A stretch of DNA of 64,000 nt from an uncultured Oscillospiraceae bacterium (GCA_910583885.1 CAJUAC010000007.1:12690-76689), one strand, 5' to 3'; numbered from the stretch's first letter, positions 8,121 to 17,047 are shown. Numbers and translations are program-made. Notes: generated by a model not told the origin, from the letters alone.

Positions 8121-8727
8121 GGCTGTCCCCCTTTCCAGATGGTTCTTCTGATAGGTTAGACGGCAGATAGCCAGATAAGTTCCCACTTTTCAGAAGGATT
8201 TTTCGCAGTGCGCCCCGGGCGCGGGCAATCCGGGACTTCACTGTCCCCAAATCCAGCTCCAGGGCCTGGGAAATCTCCTCATAGCTCATGGATTGGAGCT
8301 CCCGCAGCACCAGGATCTGCCGGTGGCTGTCGGAGAGCTGGCGCAGCCCATCTGCCACGGCCGTGCGCAGCTCAGCCCCCTCGGCAGCCTCCTGGGGGCC
8401 AGGGCCAGCCTCTGCGGCGTCCAAGCCGGCCTCCTCGCTGTCCAGGCTCAGCTCCCCCCGCTGGCGGCGGGTCCGCCGCAGGTGGTCAATGGCCGCGTTG
8501 GATGTCAGCCGGTAGAGCCAGGTGGCAAACCCCGCCTCCCCCCGGAAGGCGGGCAGGCCGCGCCAGGCGGACAAAAATGCCTCCTGGGCCACATCCCCGG
8601 CGTCCTCCGGCCGGCCGCACATCCGCAGGGCCAGCTGGTATACCTTGTTTTCATGCAGCCGCACCAGCTCCGCGAAGGCGTCCTCATCGCCTCCCGCCGC
8701 TGCGCGGACCAACTCCTCAACTGTCAT
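8107..8727 (-). CDS. ECF-type RNA polymerase sigma factor
   Basis: A 206-residue group 4 sigma factor. Region 2 spans about residues 15-85 (FAELVRLHENKVYQLALRM..., DVAQEAFLSAWRGL, ATWLYRLTSNAAIDHLRR) and region 4 about 125-180 (LRQLSDSHRQILVLRELQSM, SYEEISQALELDLGTVKSRI). The linker between them is longer than usual and acidic. Its start overlaps the dus stop by 11 bases and its end overlaps the anti-sigma gene, so dus, sigma and anti-sigma form one coupled operon. Confidence 0.92.
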   Translation of the reverse strand: MTVEELVRAAAGGDEDAFAELVRLHENKVYQLALRMCGRPEDAGDVAQEAFLSAWRGLPAFRGEAGFATWLYRLTSNAAIDHLRRTRRQRGELSLDSEEAGLDAAEAGPGPQEAAEGAELRTAVADGLRQLSDSHRQILVLRELQSMSYEEISQALELDLGTVKSRIARARGALRKILLKSGNLSGYLPSNLSEEPSGKGDSHESL

Positions 8728-9691
8728 GCAGATCCCTCTTGATCCCTCTCGTCACCCGGTAGACATCGTCCAGTGTCTCCATATGGACAATCTGCTCCTT
8801 GTAGCAGGAGGCGTGGGGCACCCCCTTGAGATACCAGGCGTAGTGCCGCCGTGCATTGAGCACGGCAATTTTTTCACAGCCATACTGCGCGGCCAGCTCA
8901 ATCTGCCGCACCGCAGTGTCGCACCGGTCCGCCAGGGGCGGGCGCTCCGGCACCGCCTCCCCCGCCAGGGCCGCCGCCGCCTGCTGGAAGAGCCAGGGGT
9001 TGCCGAAGCAGCCCCGCCCGATCATCGCCAGATCCGCCCCGGTCTGGCGGAGGATCCGCACGGCGTCCTCCGGGGAGAAGATATCCCCGTTGGCGATCAC
9101 CGGGATAGAGACAGCCTCCTTCACCTCCCGGATGGTGGTCCAGTCAGCCCTGCCGCCGTACATCTGCACCCGGGTCCTCCCGTGGACGGCAATGGCGGAT
9201 ACGCCTGCCTGCTCCAGCATCCGGCTCAGTTCCACGGCATTGATGCTGCCCTTGTCCCAGCCCCGGCGCATTTTCACAGTCACTGGTACGCTGCTGGCCT
9301 GGACAACTGCCTCCGCCAGGCGGGCGGCCTTCTCCGGATCCCGCATCAAGGCCGCGCCGTCGCCGCTGGAAACCACCTTGCCCACCGGGCAGCCCATATT
9401 GATATCCAGCAGATCCGCCCCGCTGGCCTCAATGGCAATCTGGGCGGCCTCGGCCATGCAGGCGATGTCACTGCCAAAGATCTGGGCCACAAAGGGCGCC
9501 TCGCCTGGGAAGGGCTGGAGCAGCAGACGGCTCTTCTTATCCTGATAGCACAGCGCCTTGGCGCTGACCAGCTCGGTGTAGGTCAATCCCGCCCCCAGCT
9601 CTGAGCAGATCTGCCGGTAGGCCGCATCCGTGACCCCGGCCATGGGGGCCAGGGCCAGCTGGGAGGGGATTTCAACTTGTCCGATCCGCAT
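8717..9691 (-). CDS. dusB: tRNA-dihydrouridine synthase (DusB type)
   Basis: A 324-residue flavoenzyme that reduces uridine to dihydrouridine in tRNA. Motifs visible include LAPMAGVTDAAYR at the N-terminus, the catalytic-cysteine segment DINMGCPVGKVVSSGDGAAL, HGRTRVQMYGG and the FMN phosphate-binding IPVIANGDI and MIGRGCFGNPW. The ATG at 9691 is preceded by AAGGAGG; the open frame extends upstream but the true start is clear. First gene of the dus-sigma-anti-sigma operon. Confidence 0.95.
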   Translation of the reverse strand: MRIGQVEIPSQLALAPMAGVTDAAYRQICSELGAGLTYTELVSAKALCYQDKKSRLLLQPFPGEAPFVAQIFGSDIACMAEAAQIAIEASGADLLDINMGCPVGKVVSSGDGAALMRDPEKAARLAEAVVQASSVPVTVKMRRGWDKGSINAVELSRMLEQAGVSAIAVHGRTRVQMYGGRADWTTIREVKEAVSIPVIANGDIFSPEDAVRILRQTGADLAMIGRGCFGNPWLFQQAAAALAGEAVPERPPLADRCDTAVRQIELAAQYGCEKIAVLNARRHYAWYLKGVPHASCYKEQIVHMETLDDVYRVTRGIKRDLHDS

Positions 9692-9751
9692 AGGCCGCCT
9701 CCTTCCTGTTCCCATGATGGGGGCGGCGGAGAGCCGTCCCGCATTGCGGCT

Positions 9752-9780
9752 ATTATATCCCACCCCTTTGGCGCTGTCAA
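9752..9780 (-). promoter_or_regulatory. Consensus sigma-A promoter of the dus-sigma operon
   Basis: Perfect TTGACA (9775-9780), 17-base spacer and perfect TATAAT (9752-9757) on the minus strand, giving a leader of about 55 bases. The ECF operon therefore has a strong housekeeping promoter; no obvious ECF-type autoregulatory promoter was noticed. The rest of 9692-9978 holds only a weak hairpin (GGACGG/CCGTCC, 9927-9946) after queT. Confidence 0.85.
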
Positions 9781-9978
9781 TTCGCTTTTTCCGCGCAGAG
9801 GGCTGCGTAAATTCAGGGCCTGTATTTATAGATAGGGGGATGCCGGATGGGCGAGGGATTTTTTCGCCCTGCAAGGCAAAAAATCCCAGGAACACTTTGT
9901 GTATTTCAAAATTTTTTAACGCGGCAGGACGGAAAGATACCCGTCCAGACAGCGTTTAACGCCTGTGAATGCAGGTTC

Positions 9979-10488
9979 TCAGATATGGCTGCTGGCGGCA
10001 GGGAAAACCCGGGCTTTTTCCAGCAGTGACAGCAGCGGCATCCCCAGCACATAGCAGACCATCAGCTCCGCGCCGCCTACGGACAGGGCATTGAAGAGGA
10101 ACGCAGCCGGGAAGCCGGCGGTGAAGCCCGCCTCATACCAGGCCAGCAGGGCGCCCACGATCACGCCGTTGCAGAGCACCGGGGGCAGGGGGGCCAGCCA
10201 CTTGTTCTGGCACCGGGCGGTCAGCAGCCCGGCCAGCAGGGTGGCCAGGGAGCCAAACAGCAGATCCGGCAGGCCGTAGGGGCTGAGGATATTGGCAAGG
10301 ATGCACCCGGCAAAGAGGCCCCAGGCCGTGGTGGGGCACAGGAAGGGCAGCACGGTCAGCGCCTCAGCAAACCGGCATTGGAATACACCGAAATTCAGGC
10401 CGAAGATGTTCCCAAAATAGCATAGGGTGACATACAGGGCCCCGGCAAGGGCGGAGAAGGTGAGCTGGCGGATGGATTGGTTTTTCAT
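9979..10488 (-). CDS. queT: QueT family queuosine-precursor ECF transporter S component
   Basis: A 169-residue integral membrane protein with five to six hydrophobic segments. The N-terminus (SIRQLTFSALAGALYVTLCY) and the following GVFQCRFAEALTVLPFL match the QueT family, the substrate-binding subunit of an energy-coupling-factor transporter for preQ1 or related queuosine precursors. The start at 10488 follows GGAGGT. The 120-base GC-structured leader upstream fits riboswitch control. Confidence 0.88.
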   Translation of the reverse strand: MKNQSIRQLTFSALAGALYVTLCYFGNIFGLNFGVFQCRFAEALTVLPFLCPTTAWGLFAGCILANILSPYGLPDLLFGSLATLLAGLLTARCQNKWLAPLPPVLCNGVIVGALLAWYEAGFTAGFPAAFLFNALSVGGAELMVCYVLGMPLLSLLEKARVFPAASSHI

Positions 10489-10494
10489 TGTGTT

Positions 10495-10606
10495 GTACCT
10501 CCATTTTTTGTTTAGAGAACGGCCAGGACCGGGCCGCCAGCCCGGCTGAACCGAACGAACGCGGGCGCAGAGCGCCCGCGCTTGGACTGGGTGTGGGAAC
10601 CAGTCG
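10495..10606 (-). promoter_or_regulatory. queT: Structured leader of queT, candidate preQ1 riboswitch
   Basis: The transcript predicted from the promoter at 10613-10641 begins with a stem-loop of the form GACTGG-UUCCCACA-CCCAGTC, then a perfect 8-bp stem GCGGGCGC/GCGCCCGC (10561-10579), then a CCGGGC/GCCCGG stem (about 10528-10545), and ends at the GGAGGT ribosome binding site. The first loop resembles the C-rich loop of preQ1 aptamers, and queT is a known preQ1 riboswitch target. Class (possibly III) is inferred only from the gene and lineage; covariance was not tested. Confidence 0.55.
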
Positions 10607-10612
10607 AGGAGG

Positions 10613-10641
10613 ATTATAACACAGCTTGTCCATACTGTAAA
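10613..10641 (-). promoter_or_regulatory. queT: Sigma-A promoter of queT
   Basis: TTTACA (10636-10641), 17-base spacer, perfect TATAAT (10613-10618) on the minus strand, placed just past the end of the histidine kinase gene. Confidence 0.75.
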
Positions 10642-10655
10642 GCCTTTACAGACGG

Positions 10656-11840
10656 TCAATGCACCGCCGGGAGGCGGACATAGAAGGTATTGGCCCCATC
10701 CCCGCTCTCCGCCCAGATCCGGCCCCGGTGGGCCTGGACAATCCCCCGGGCAATGGAGAGGCCCAGGCCGCAGCCCTCCGCCCCGGGCTGCTCCCCCCGG
10801 CGGAAGCGCTTGAAGATCTCCTCCAGCTGCTCCTTGGGGATGGGCTCCCCGGCATTGGCTGCCGACAGCAGCAGCCAGCGGCCCTCCCGCCGGAGGCGGA
10901 CCTCCACCCATCCCTGGGGGGCGGCATATTTCCGGGCATTGTCCAGGAGGATGTCCACAACCTGCCGCAGGCGGTCCGGCCAGCCCCGGGCCAACAGCCC
11001 CTCCTCCAAGCCGCTCTCCAGACGCAGGCCCTGCTCAAAGAACAGCGGCTCAAAGGGCAGCAGCGCATCGGACACCAGGCGGCTGACATCCACCGTCTCC
11101 ATGGCGGCCGCAGCCAGCCCGTTATCCACCCGCGCCAGATCCAGCAGGCTCTCCACCAGCACCCGCATCCGCCGGGACATGTCCAGGATATTCCCCACAA
11201 AGCGCTCCCGGTCCGCACCGCCGTCCTGTAAGAGCTCGGCATTGGTCAGGATCACTGTCAGCGGCGTTTTCAGCTCATGGGAGGCGTCCGCCACAAACTG
11301 CCGCTGCTGCCGCCAGGCCGTGTCCACAGGCTTGACCGCCCAGCGGGCCAGCAGCAGGCTGATCGCCAGGAAGGCCAGGGATCCCACGCAGCCGATAAAC
11401 AGGCAGGTCTTGACCAGGCGCTCCATGGCGGCCAGCTCCCCGGACGCATCAGCGAAGACCAGCACCGGCCGCTCCGGCGGCCCGGCCAGGCAGAAGCGCA
11501 GGCCCTCCGCCTGCAACAGCCCCGATGTCTCCCCGGTTGCCAGGGCCGCATCCAGCACCTGGCGTAAAAATGCCTCGTCGCTGAGGTCGTAGGAGCTGCC
11601 CTTGGCAACCAGCTCCCCATGGGGGCCCAGCTGGAGGGTAAAGCAGGGGATGCGCAGCTCCCCTGGCCTCCGCTGGCCCGGGCCCATAGGCTCCAGGGCA
11701 GCGGCCTGCATCCCGCGCAGGCTCTCTGCGGCCAGCCCCTCCCCGGTAAAATGGAGCACCATGCCCAGGATGACGCAGAGCATCCCCGTGGCAATGGCCA
11801 TGTTGATGCAGACGAACTTTATCCGCAGCCGCCGGATCAT
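10656..11840 (-). CDS. Sensor histidine kinase
   Basis: A 394-residue membrane histidine kinase. Two helices (about residues 9-31 and 145-166) bracket an extracytoplasmic sensor of about 110 residues. The phosphoacceptor H188 sits in ASHELKTPL; the ATP-binding domain has the N box LLDNARKYA, and GLGLSIARGIV as the G2 box. Its ATG overlaps the stop of the upstream response regulator in ATGA, so it is expressed with its partner. Stimulus unknown; the MprB/CssS-like layout is generic. Confidence 0.9.
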   Translation of the reverse strand: MIRRLRIKFVCINMAIATGMLCVILGMVLHFTGEGLAAESLRGMQAAALEPMGPGQRRPGELRIPCFTLQLGPHGELVAKGSSYDLSDEAFLRQVLDAALATGETSGLLQAEGLRFCLAGPPERPVLVFADASGELAAMERLVKTCLFIGCVGSLAFLAISLLLARWAVKPVDTAWRQQRQFVADASHELKTPLTVILTNAELLQDGGADRERFVGNILDMSRRMRVLVESLLDLARVDNGLAAAAMETVDVSRLVSDALLPFEPLFFEQGLRLESGLEEGLLARGWPDRLRQVVDILLDNARKYAAPQGWVEVRLRREGRWLLLSAANAGEPIPKEQLEEIFKRFRRGEQPGAEGCGLGLSIARGIVQAHRGRIWAESGDGANTFYVRLPAVH

Positions 11841-12511
11841 CCCCCATCCACCTCCAAATGATAGCCCAGCCGCCGCACGGCCTCAATGCGCAGGTCGGAA
11901 CCGATGCTGCGCAGCTTCTTGCGCAGGAAGCCCGCGTAGACCTCCACGTGGTTCTCCACCGCGTTGGAGTCATAGCCCCATACCCGCTCCAGCAGGGTCT
12001 CCTTGGACACCAGGCGGCCCTGGGCCTGCATCAGCTGGCGCATGACGCCGAACTCCCTGGCGGAGAGCTGGACCTGCCCGCCCCCACTGCTGAGGGTCCC
12101 GGCAGAGAGATCCAGGGCTGTGTTGCCGTAGCACAGCTCGTCCACCTGCTTCCCCTGGCGGCGGAGCAGGGCATTGACGCAGGCCAGCAGCTCCCTGGTA
12201 TCAAAGGGCTTGGCCAGATAGTAGTCCGCCCCGGCATTGAGCCCCTCCACCCGGTCCAGGATGCCGGAGCGGGCCGTCAGCATCAGGATGGGGACCCCGC
12301 AGCGGCTGCTGCGGATCTGCCGGGCGGCCTGCCATCCGTCCAGCTTGGGCAGCATGACATCCAGGATGACCAGGTCATAGACCCCCAGCTCCGCATAGGC
12401 CGCGCCGCTCTCCCCGTCGTAGACCGCCTCTGTCTCAAACCCACGGGCCTCCAGCAGATCCTGAAGCGAATCCGCCAGCAGCCGTTCATCCTCTACAATC
12501 AATATTTTCAT
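11837..12511 (-). CDS. OmpR/PhoB family response regulator
   Basis: A 224-residue two-domain regulator. The receiver domain (1-115) has MKILIVEDERLL and phosphoacceptor D51 in VILDVMLPKLDGW; the C-terminal winged helix ends RIEAVRRLGYHLEVDGG. I start it at 12511 (MKILIVED) since AAGGG lies nine bases before that ATG; an ATG nine bases earlier is too close to it. It pairs with the overlapping kinase. Confidence 0.93.
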   Translation of the reverse strand: MKILIVEDERLLADSLQDLLEARGFETEAVYDGESGAAYAELGVYDLVILDVMLPKLDGWQAARQIRSSRCGVPILMLTARSGILDRVEGLNAGADYYLAKPFDTRELLACVNALLRRQGKQVDELCYGNTALDLSAGTLSSGGGQVQLSAREFGVMRQLMQAQGRLVSKETLLERVWGYDSNAVENHVEVYAGFLRKKLRSIGSDLRIEAVRRLGYHLEVDGG

Positions 12512-12560
12512 CCCAGCCATCCCTTCCCATCCCCATACGCGGCCATGATGCCTGCTGTGC

Positions 12561-12610
12561 AAAAACCGGCGCTGGCCTGGGGGCTTCTGAACCCGACAGG
12601 CCAGCACCGG
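12561..12610 (-). terminator. Intrinsic terminator after the Gfo/Idh/MocA gene
   Basis: On the minus strand a 14-bp stem with one mismatch (12597-12610 against 12566-12579) is followed by TTTTT (12561-12565). It separates the oxidoreductase from the response regulator gene. Confidence 0.85.
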
Positions 12611-12673
12611 CGGATGCTCACAGATATGGGATACGCCGCAGCTGGCCCGGTACAGGGACAGCCAGCCCAGCTG

Positions 12674-13951
12674 CTATTGGAAGTCCGCCAGCACCACGGT
12701 CTCACCGCCCCGGAGCCGGGAGGCCTCCGCCGCCAGGGCCATGACATGGCTCTCCACTGACGCATCGATCCCTGTCAGGCTCTCCCCGCCAGCCTCAATC
12801 AGGCGGCAGAACTGCTCCATCAGCCCGGCATCGCCGCCGCCGTGGCCGGCAAACTCGCTTTTCATGCTGTCCGGGGACACCAGCTTCTCCTCCTGGCCGA
12901 ACCGGCGCAGAAGCAGGGTGTTTTTCTCCATATCCCCCTCGATCTCCCCCTCTGTGCCGGTGAGCTTGATGGTCCGGCGGCAGGTCTCAGTGAAGGCGGT
13001 CATGGTAAAGGTGGCGTGGACACCGTTTGCGAAATCCAGGTTCACCGTCTGGTGGTCTACCACATCGTTGTCGCAGTGGTAGACGCACCGCCCGTAGGGA
13101 CCTGTCCGCAGGGCGGCGTAGAGGTTCTCCTCTGTAGGCGGCCCACCGGCCACGACGGTATTGGGCCAGCCATCCTTCCCCTGGCGCAGACCGCAGTGGC
13201 GGCTGTCCAGATAGATCTTCTCCGCGTCATAGATGCAGCGCTCCTTCCAGGCGCAGCCCTCCAGGCAGCGCTTGGCCGCGCCGGCAGGGGCATTTTCCGC
13301 CCGGAAGTGATCCAGCGAACCAAAGCTCTGCACCTTCAGGCAGCGGCCGCCCGCAAGCCAGCGCAGGATGTCCATATCGTGGCAGCTCTTCGCCAGGATC
13401 ATAGGGCTGGTCTCATCCGACCGCCGCCAGTTGCCGCGGACAAAGCTGTGGGCGTAGTGCCAATAGCCTACATGCTCCACGGCGTCGATGGTTTCCAGCT
13501 TGCCGATCTCCCCGCGCCGCACCATCGCCTCCAGCGCCGCATAAAAGGGGGTATAGCGCAGCACGTGGCACACGACGACCGTCCGTCCGGTCTCCTCCGC
13601 CTTCTCCAGCAGGCGGCGGCACTCCGACAGCTCCGGAGAAATGGGTTTTTCCAGCAGGACGTGGTACCCTTTATCCAACGCCCGCAGGGCGGCGGGGACA
13701 TGCTGGCGGTCCTGGGTTGCAATCAGCATGACATCGGCCAGCTTCGGCTGGGATAGGAGCTCCTCGTCAGAGGCAAAGCACATATCCTCCGGCACCTGGT
13801 ACCACTCCCGCAGCAGCTCCAGCCGCCCAGGGCGGCAGTCCGCCCCAGCAACGATTTTCATGGTGTCCGGGTGGTGCTTCTGGTATGACGCGTAGGCCTC
13901 CAGCCCGCGGCTGCCGCAGCCGCAGATGGCAAAAGTAATTGGTTGTTTCAT
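12674..13951 (-). CDS. Gfo/Idh/MocA family oxidoreductase
   Basis: A 425-residue NAD(P)-dependent sugar or inositol dehydrogenase-like protein. The Rossmann opening ITFAICGCGSRGLEAYA, the conserved EKPIS motif (residues 110-114 region) and SCHDMDILRWLAGG are visible. A cluster of four cysteines (RCLEGCAWKERC) in the C-terminal domain is seen in a subgroup of clostridial members and may bind metal. The substrate is not determinable. GGGGGAGG precedes the ATG. Monocistronic, with its own promoter and terminator. Confidence 0.85.
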   Translation of the reverse strand: MKQPITFAICGCGSRGLEAYASYQKHHPDTMKIVAGADCRPGRLELLREWYQVPEDMCFASDEELLSQPKLADVMLIATQDRQHVPAALRALDKGYHVLLEKPISPELSECRRLLEKAEETGRTVVVCHVLRYTPFYAALEAMVRRGEIGKLETIDAVEHVGYWHYAHSFVRGNWRRSDETSPMILAKSCHDMDILRWLAGGRCLKVQSFGSLDHFRAENAPAGAAKRCLEGCAWKERCIYDAEKIYLDSRHCGLRQGKDGWPNTVVAGGPPTEENLYAALRTGPYGRCVYHCDNDVVDHQTVNLDFANGVHATFTMTAFTETCRRTIKLTGTEGEIEGDMEKNTLLLRRFGQEEKLVSPDSMKSEFAGHGGGDAGLMEQFCRLIEAGGESLTGIDASVESHVMALAAEASRLRGGETVVLADFQ

Positions 13952-13999
13952 CGCGTTTTCCTCCCCCTCGCATGTACTCTTGAAGCCTTGCTTGGTTAG

Positions 14000-14028
14000 A
14001 GTATAGCAGACCGCCGAGGGAATAGCAA
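14000..14028 (-). promoter_or_regulatory. Sigma-A promoter of the Gfo/Idh/MocA gene
   Basis: TTGCTA (14023-14028), 17-base spacer, TATACT (14000-14005) on the minus strand. Confidence 0.65.
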
Positions 14029-14055
14029 TATGGTGCGGCAGAAGATCTTGACGCA

Positions 14056-14086
14056 GCGGGCCCCGGAGGACTTCTCCGGGGCCCGC
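14056..14086. terminator. GC hairpin after the foldase gene
   Basis: A 13-bp perfect stem (14056-14068 against 14074-14086, loop GACTT) begins eight bases beyond the stop codon. It lacks a T tract. Confidence 0.55.
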
Positions 14087-14093
14087 TGGCTGA

Positions 14094-15611
14094 TTATTGG
14101 CCGATCAGGTTCATACCGCCCGCATCGACCTCCGCAGTAACGCTGTCGATGAGCTCAACCTGCCAGTCGCTGGCTGCGGCGCTGCGCAGGGCGCTCTCAC
14201 AGGCAAAGTGCCAGTAAGGTGTGCTGCCGTAGCCCACAAAGTACATGATGTGCTGGCCGTAGTCACTGGCGACAATCCCGGTGTCGCCGTTCTTGCGGCC
14301 GTCCTCATAGCACCAGTTCTGGAAAGCAGGGACCATCGCGCCCTTGGCGACGTCCTCATACAGGCCGCCGTTGGTGTTGCTGCCGCCATCCTGGGAGTAC
14401 TGGTTGGCCAGGGAGGCAAAGCCGTCCTCTGTGCCGTCCCAGCTGGCCAGGATCTCCTGGGCCTTGGCCAGGATCTGGTCGTCCGTGGCCTCCTCGCCCT
14501 CCGCCAGCTCCAGGTTGTCCTTGGTCACCAGGATGTGCCGCACATTGTAGTCCAGGGCCTCGTCCCGCTCGCGGCTGTTGAAGAGGACCACATAGTAGCT
14601 GCTGCCGCTCTGGTTCTCCAGGGTCGCCGCATCACCGGCCCGGCGGCTCTCATCGTAGAACCACTGTCCCGTAATGGAGCTGGAGTAGGTGATATTGGTG
14701 GAATAGCCTACGCCGTGTTCATCCGCCAGGGCCTCCAGGTCGCCGCCGTCCTTATAGCCAGCCAGGATGGCATCTGCCGTCTCCTTGGCCGCAGCCATAG
14801 CGGCGGCCTTCTCCTCGTCGGTCGCCTCCACAGCGTTGCCGTCAGCATCGGTCTTGGCCTCGGGTGCGCCGGAGATCGTAATGATCGCACCGTCTACCAG
14901 GTCATAGTTCTCCTTGTGCCCGTCGTAGTAGCCCTGGATCTGGTCCTCCGTGTAGACAAAGTTCTCCTCACCGTACACGTCAGCGTACTTGCCCGCCAGA
15001 AGCATATCCTTGGAGCAGGACTCATAGATGGAGGGGGTCATGGTGGGGCCATAGATGACGTTCAGATAGGCCTTGTAGGAGTAGCCATTCTTCGCCGCAG
15101 TCTCCTTGAGGGCGGCCAGGCCGGTTTCAAAATCCTCCAGCTCCGCGCTCTCCAGGGTCACGCCCGCCTCCTTGGCGGCGGCGGTGGCGGCATGGACAAA
15201 GCGCATGTTCTCAACAGCCTGCTCCTTGAAGTAATCATCCCAGGTCTGGTCGTCGCTGTAGTTCTGGCTCTTCAGGGAGGCCTGGGTATTCAATGCGCCG
15301 GTGATGGCATAGAAATAACCAGTATCACTGTTGAGGAAGGACTGGTAGGCCTGCCCGTAGTAGTAGGCGGCCTCCGGCACCGTATAGCTCCGGCCGTCGA
15401 TGGTGACTGCGGTCTTGCTGCGCTGGATAATGCCGGAATTGTAGACCACCAGGGCGATGGCCACCACGACAAATACAGCGGCAATGACGCCGTAGAGGAT
15501 ATTGGACTTCTTTTCAGCAGCCCGCTGCTCTGCCTGACGGGCGGCCTTGGGGTCGACCGTGCCGCTGGCTAAAAGTTCCTGACGCTTTTTCTTTTCTCTG
15601 GATGCGCTCAT
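14094..15611 (-). CDS. Membrane-anchored parvulin-type peptidyl-prolyl isomerase (PrsA/SurA-like)
   Basis: A 505-residue foldase for exported proteins. A short, very basic cytoplasmic N-terminus rich in Lys/Arg/Glu (residues 1-36) leads into one membrane helix (NILYGVIAAVFVVVAIALVV, 37-56); the rest is extracytoplasmic. A SurA-like helical region (about 65-240) precedes a PpiC/parvulin domain starting near YNVRHILVTK (about 373) and running to about 470 with SLANQYSQDGGSNTNGGLYE. Not a lipoprotein, unlike PrsA of Bacillus. ATG at 15611 has AAGGA ten bases upstream. Confidence 0.85.
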   Translation of the reverse strand: MSASREKKKRQELLASGTVDPKAARQAEQRAAEKKSNILYGVIAAVFVVVAIALVVYNSGIIQRSKTAVTIDGRSYTVPEAAYYYGQAYQSFLNSDTGYFYAITGALNTQASLKSQNYSDDQTWDDYFKEQAVENMRFVHAATAAAKEAGVTLESAELEDFETGLAALKETAAKNGYSYKAYLNVIYGPTMTPSIYESCSKDMLLAGKYADVYGEENFVYTEDQIQGYYDGHKENYDLVDGAIITISGAPEAKTDADGNAVEATDEEKAAAMAAAKETADAILAGYKDGGDLEALADEHGVGYSTNITYSSSITGQWFYDESRRAGDAATLENQSGSSYYVVLFNSRERDEALDYNVRHILVTKDNLELAEGEEATDDQILAKAQEILASWDGTEDGFASLANQYSQDGGSNTNGGLYEDVAKGAMVPAFQNWCYEDGRKNGDTGIVASDYGQHIMYFVGYGSTPYWHFACESALRSAAASDWQVELIDSVTAEVDAGGMNLIGQ

Positions 15612-15922
15612 TATTGTTCATTCCTTCCAAATTTCCTGCCGTCCCAGCCACCCCGGGGGGACAGCGGCATCTTTTGTTGGTTGCTTCCGCCTCGATGGCT
15701 CAACGAACCATAGTATACTCGATTATACCCTGTTTCGCAAGCAAAAGTTGTACGGCGGCTGTAAATTATTTATGAATGCCTCGGGCCTGTTTGATCATTG
15801 GCGATATGCCCACCAGCGCGGACATCCCTCCCAAGACAACTGCAAGCGCCTGGCTTGCTGGCTGGCTGGACTACCAGGGGAAGGGCCGGCAGCCCAATGG
15901 CCCCGGCCCTTCCCAGGCGTCC
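15612..15922. other. Intergenic region between foldase and aldo/keto reductase
   Basis: Contains a 12-bp GC hairpin following the aldo/keto reductase stop (GGGAAGGGCCGG / CCGGCCCTTCCC-type, 15878-15914, no T-run) and, on the minus strand, a good -10 (TATAAT, 15722-15727) with no clear -35 for the foldase gene. No gene is evident. Confidence 0.6.
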
Positions 15923-17047
15923 TTACCCCTCGTAGGTTTTTTTCACGCGCTCCAGCCACCCGGTGATCTCCAGGTGCTGGGGGCACTGCTGCTCGCACTG
16001 GCGGCAGCTGACGCAGGAGGAGGCTGTCCCCGCCCCCCGGGCCAGGCTCTGGTAGCGGGCCCGGTCGGGCTCACGTCCCTGGCGCAGGGCAGCCTGGTCG
16101 CTGTTGTAGAGGGCGAAATAGTCAGGGATCGGGATCTCCCGGGGGCAGCCGTCCACGCAGTAGCGGCACGCAGTGCAGTCGATGGCGGGCACGGCGCTGA
16201 GGATCTCCGCCGCCTGGACCAGCAGCGCCCGGTCCCCGTCGCACAGGGGCTCCGGCGCCGCCATAGACTGGGTGTTCTCCTCCAGCTGCCCCAGGGTGGA
16301 CATACCGCTGAGCACCATCATCACCTGGTCCAGCCCCGCGGCAAAGCGGAGGGCCCACTGGGCGGGGGTCCAATCCGGATGTGCGCTGCGCAGCAGGGCG
16401 GCAGCCTCCTCCGGGAGCGCGGCCAGCTTCCCGCCCTTCACCGGCTCCATGACGATAACCTTTTTGCCGTGTCGGAGGGCGGTCTCATAGCACTTCCGGG
16501 ATTGGACCCGCTCATCCTCCCAGTCCAGGTAGTTCAGCTGGAGCTGGACGAACTCCACCTCCGGGTGCTCGCTGAGGACCTTGTCCAGGACATCGGCCTT
16601 ATCGTGGAAGGAAAAGCCCAGATGGCGCAGCTTCCCCTCTGCCTGCATCTGCTGGAGGTAGGCAAACGTGCCCAGGCGCTGGGCCGTCTCATAGCTTTCC
16701 CGGGTGATACAGTGGAGCAGGTAGTAGTCAAAGTACTCTACGCCGCATTTCTCCAGCTGCTCCTGGAAGATCCGGGACTGTGCCTCCCCGCTGTCCGCGT
16801 CCTTAAGGTGCATCAGGGGCATCTTGTCGGCCAGGAGGAAGCTCTCCCGGCTGTGCCGCTTGGCCAGAGCATCCCGGACCGCGTGCTCACTCTTCCCCCC
16901 GTGATAGAAGTAGGCAGTATCAAAGTATGTATAGCCCCGCGCCAGGAATGTGTCCACCATCGCACAGACCTGGGGCAGGTCGATCTGCTCCGTGGCCTTT
17001 GGGTCTGCGGTGGGCAGGCGCATCATGCCAAAACCTAATTTCTGCAT
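15923..17047 (-). CDS. Aldo/keto reductase with C-terminal 4Fe-4S domain
   Basis: A 374-residue protein. Residues 1-275 form the aldo/keto reductase barrel (LGFGMMRLP, GYTYFDTAYFYHGGKSE with the catalytic Tyr, DYYLLHC, LGFSFHD). The C-terminus carries two cysteine sets, CTACRYCVDGCP and CVSCRQCEQQCP, predicted to hold two 4Fe-4S clusters. This fusion is common in anaerobic Clostridia and suggests electron exchange with ferredoxin-like partners rather than simple NADPH use. Substrate unknown. Start at 17047 with AGGAGGAA upstream. Confidence 0.9.
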   Translation of the reverse strand: MQKLGFGMMRLPTADPKATEQIDLPQVCAMVDTFLARGYTYFDTAYFYHGGKSEHAVRDALAKRHSRESFLLADKMPLMHLKDADSGEAQSRIFQEQLEKCGVEYFDYYLLHCITRESYETAQRLGTFAYLQQMQAEGKLRHLGFSFHDKADVLDKVLSEHPEVEFVQLQLNYLDWEDERVQSRKCYETALRHGKKVIVMEPVKGGKLAALPEEAAALLRSAHPDWTPAQWALRFAAGLDQVMMVLSGMSTLGQLEENTQSMAAPEPLCDGDRALLVQAAEILSAVPAIDCTACRYCVDGCPREIPIPDYFALYNSDQAALRQGREPDRARYQSLARGAGTASSCVSCRQCEQQCPQHLEITGWLERVKKTYEG

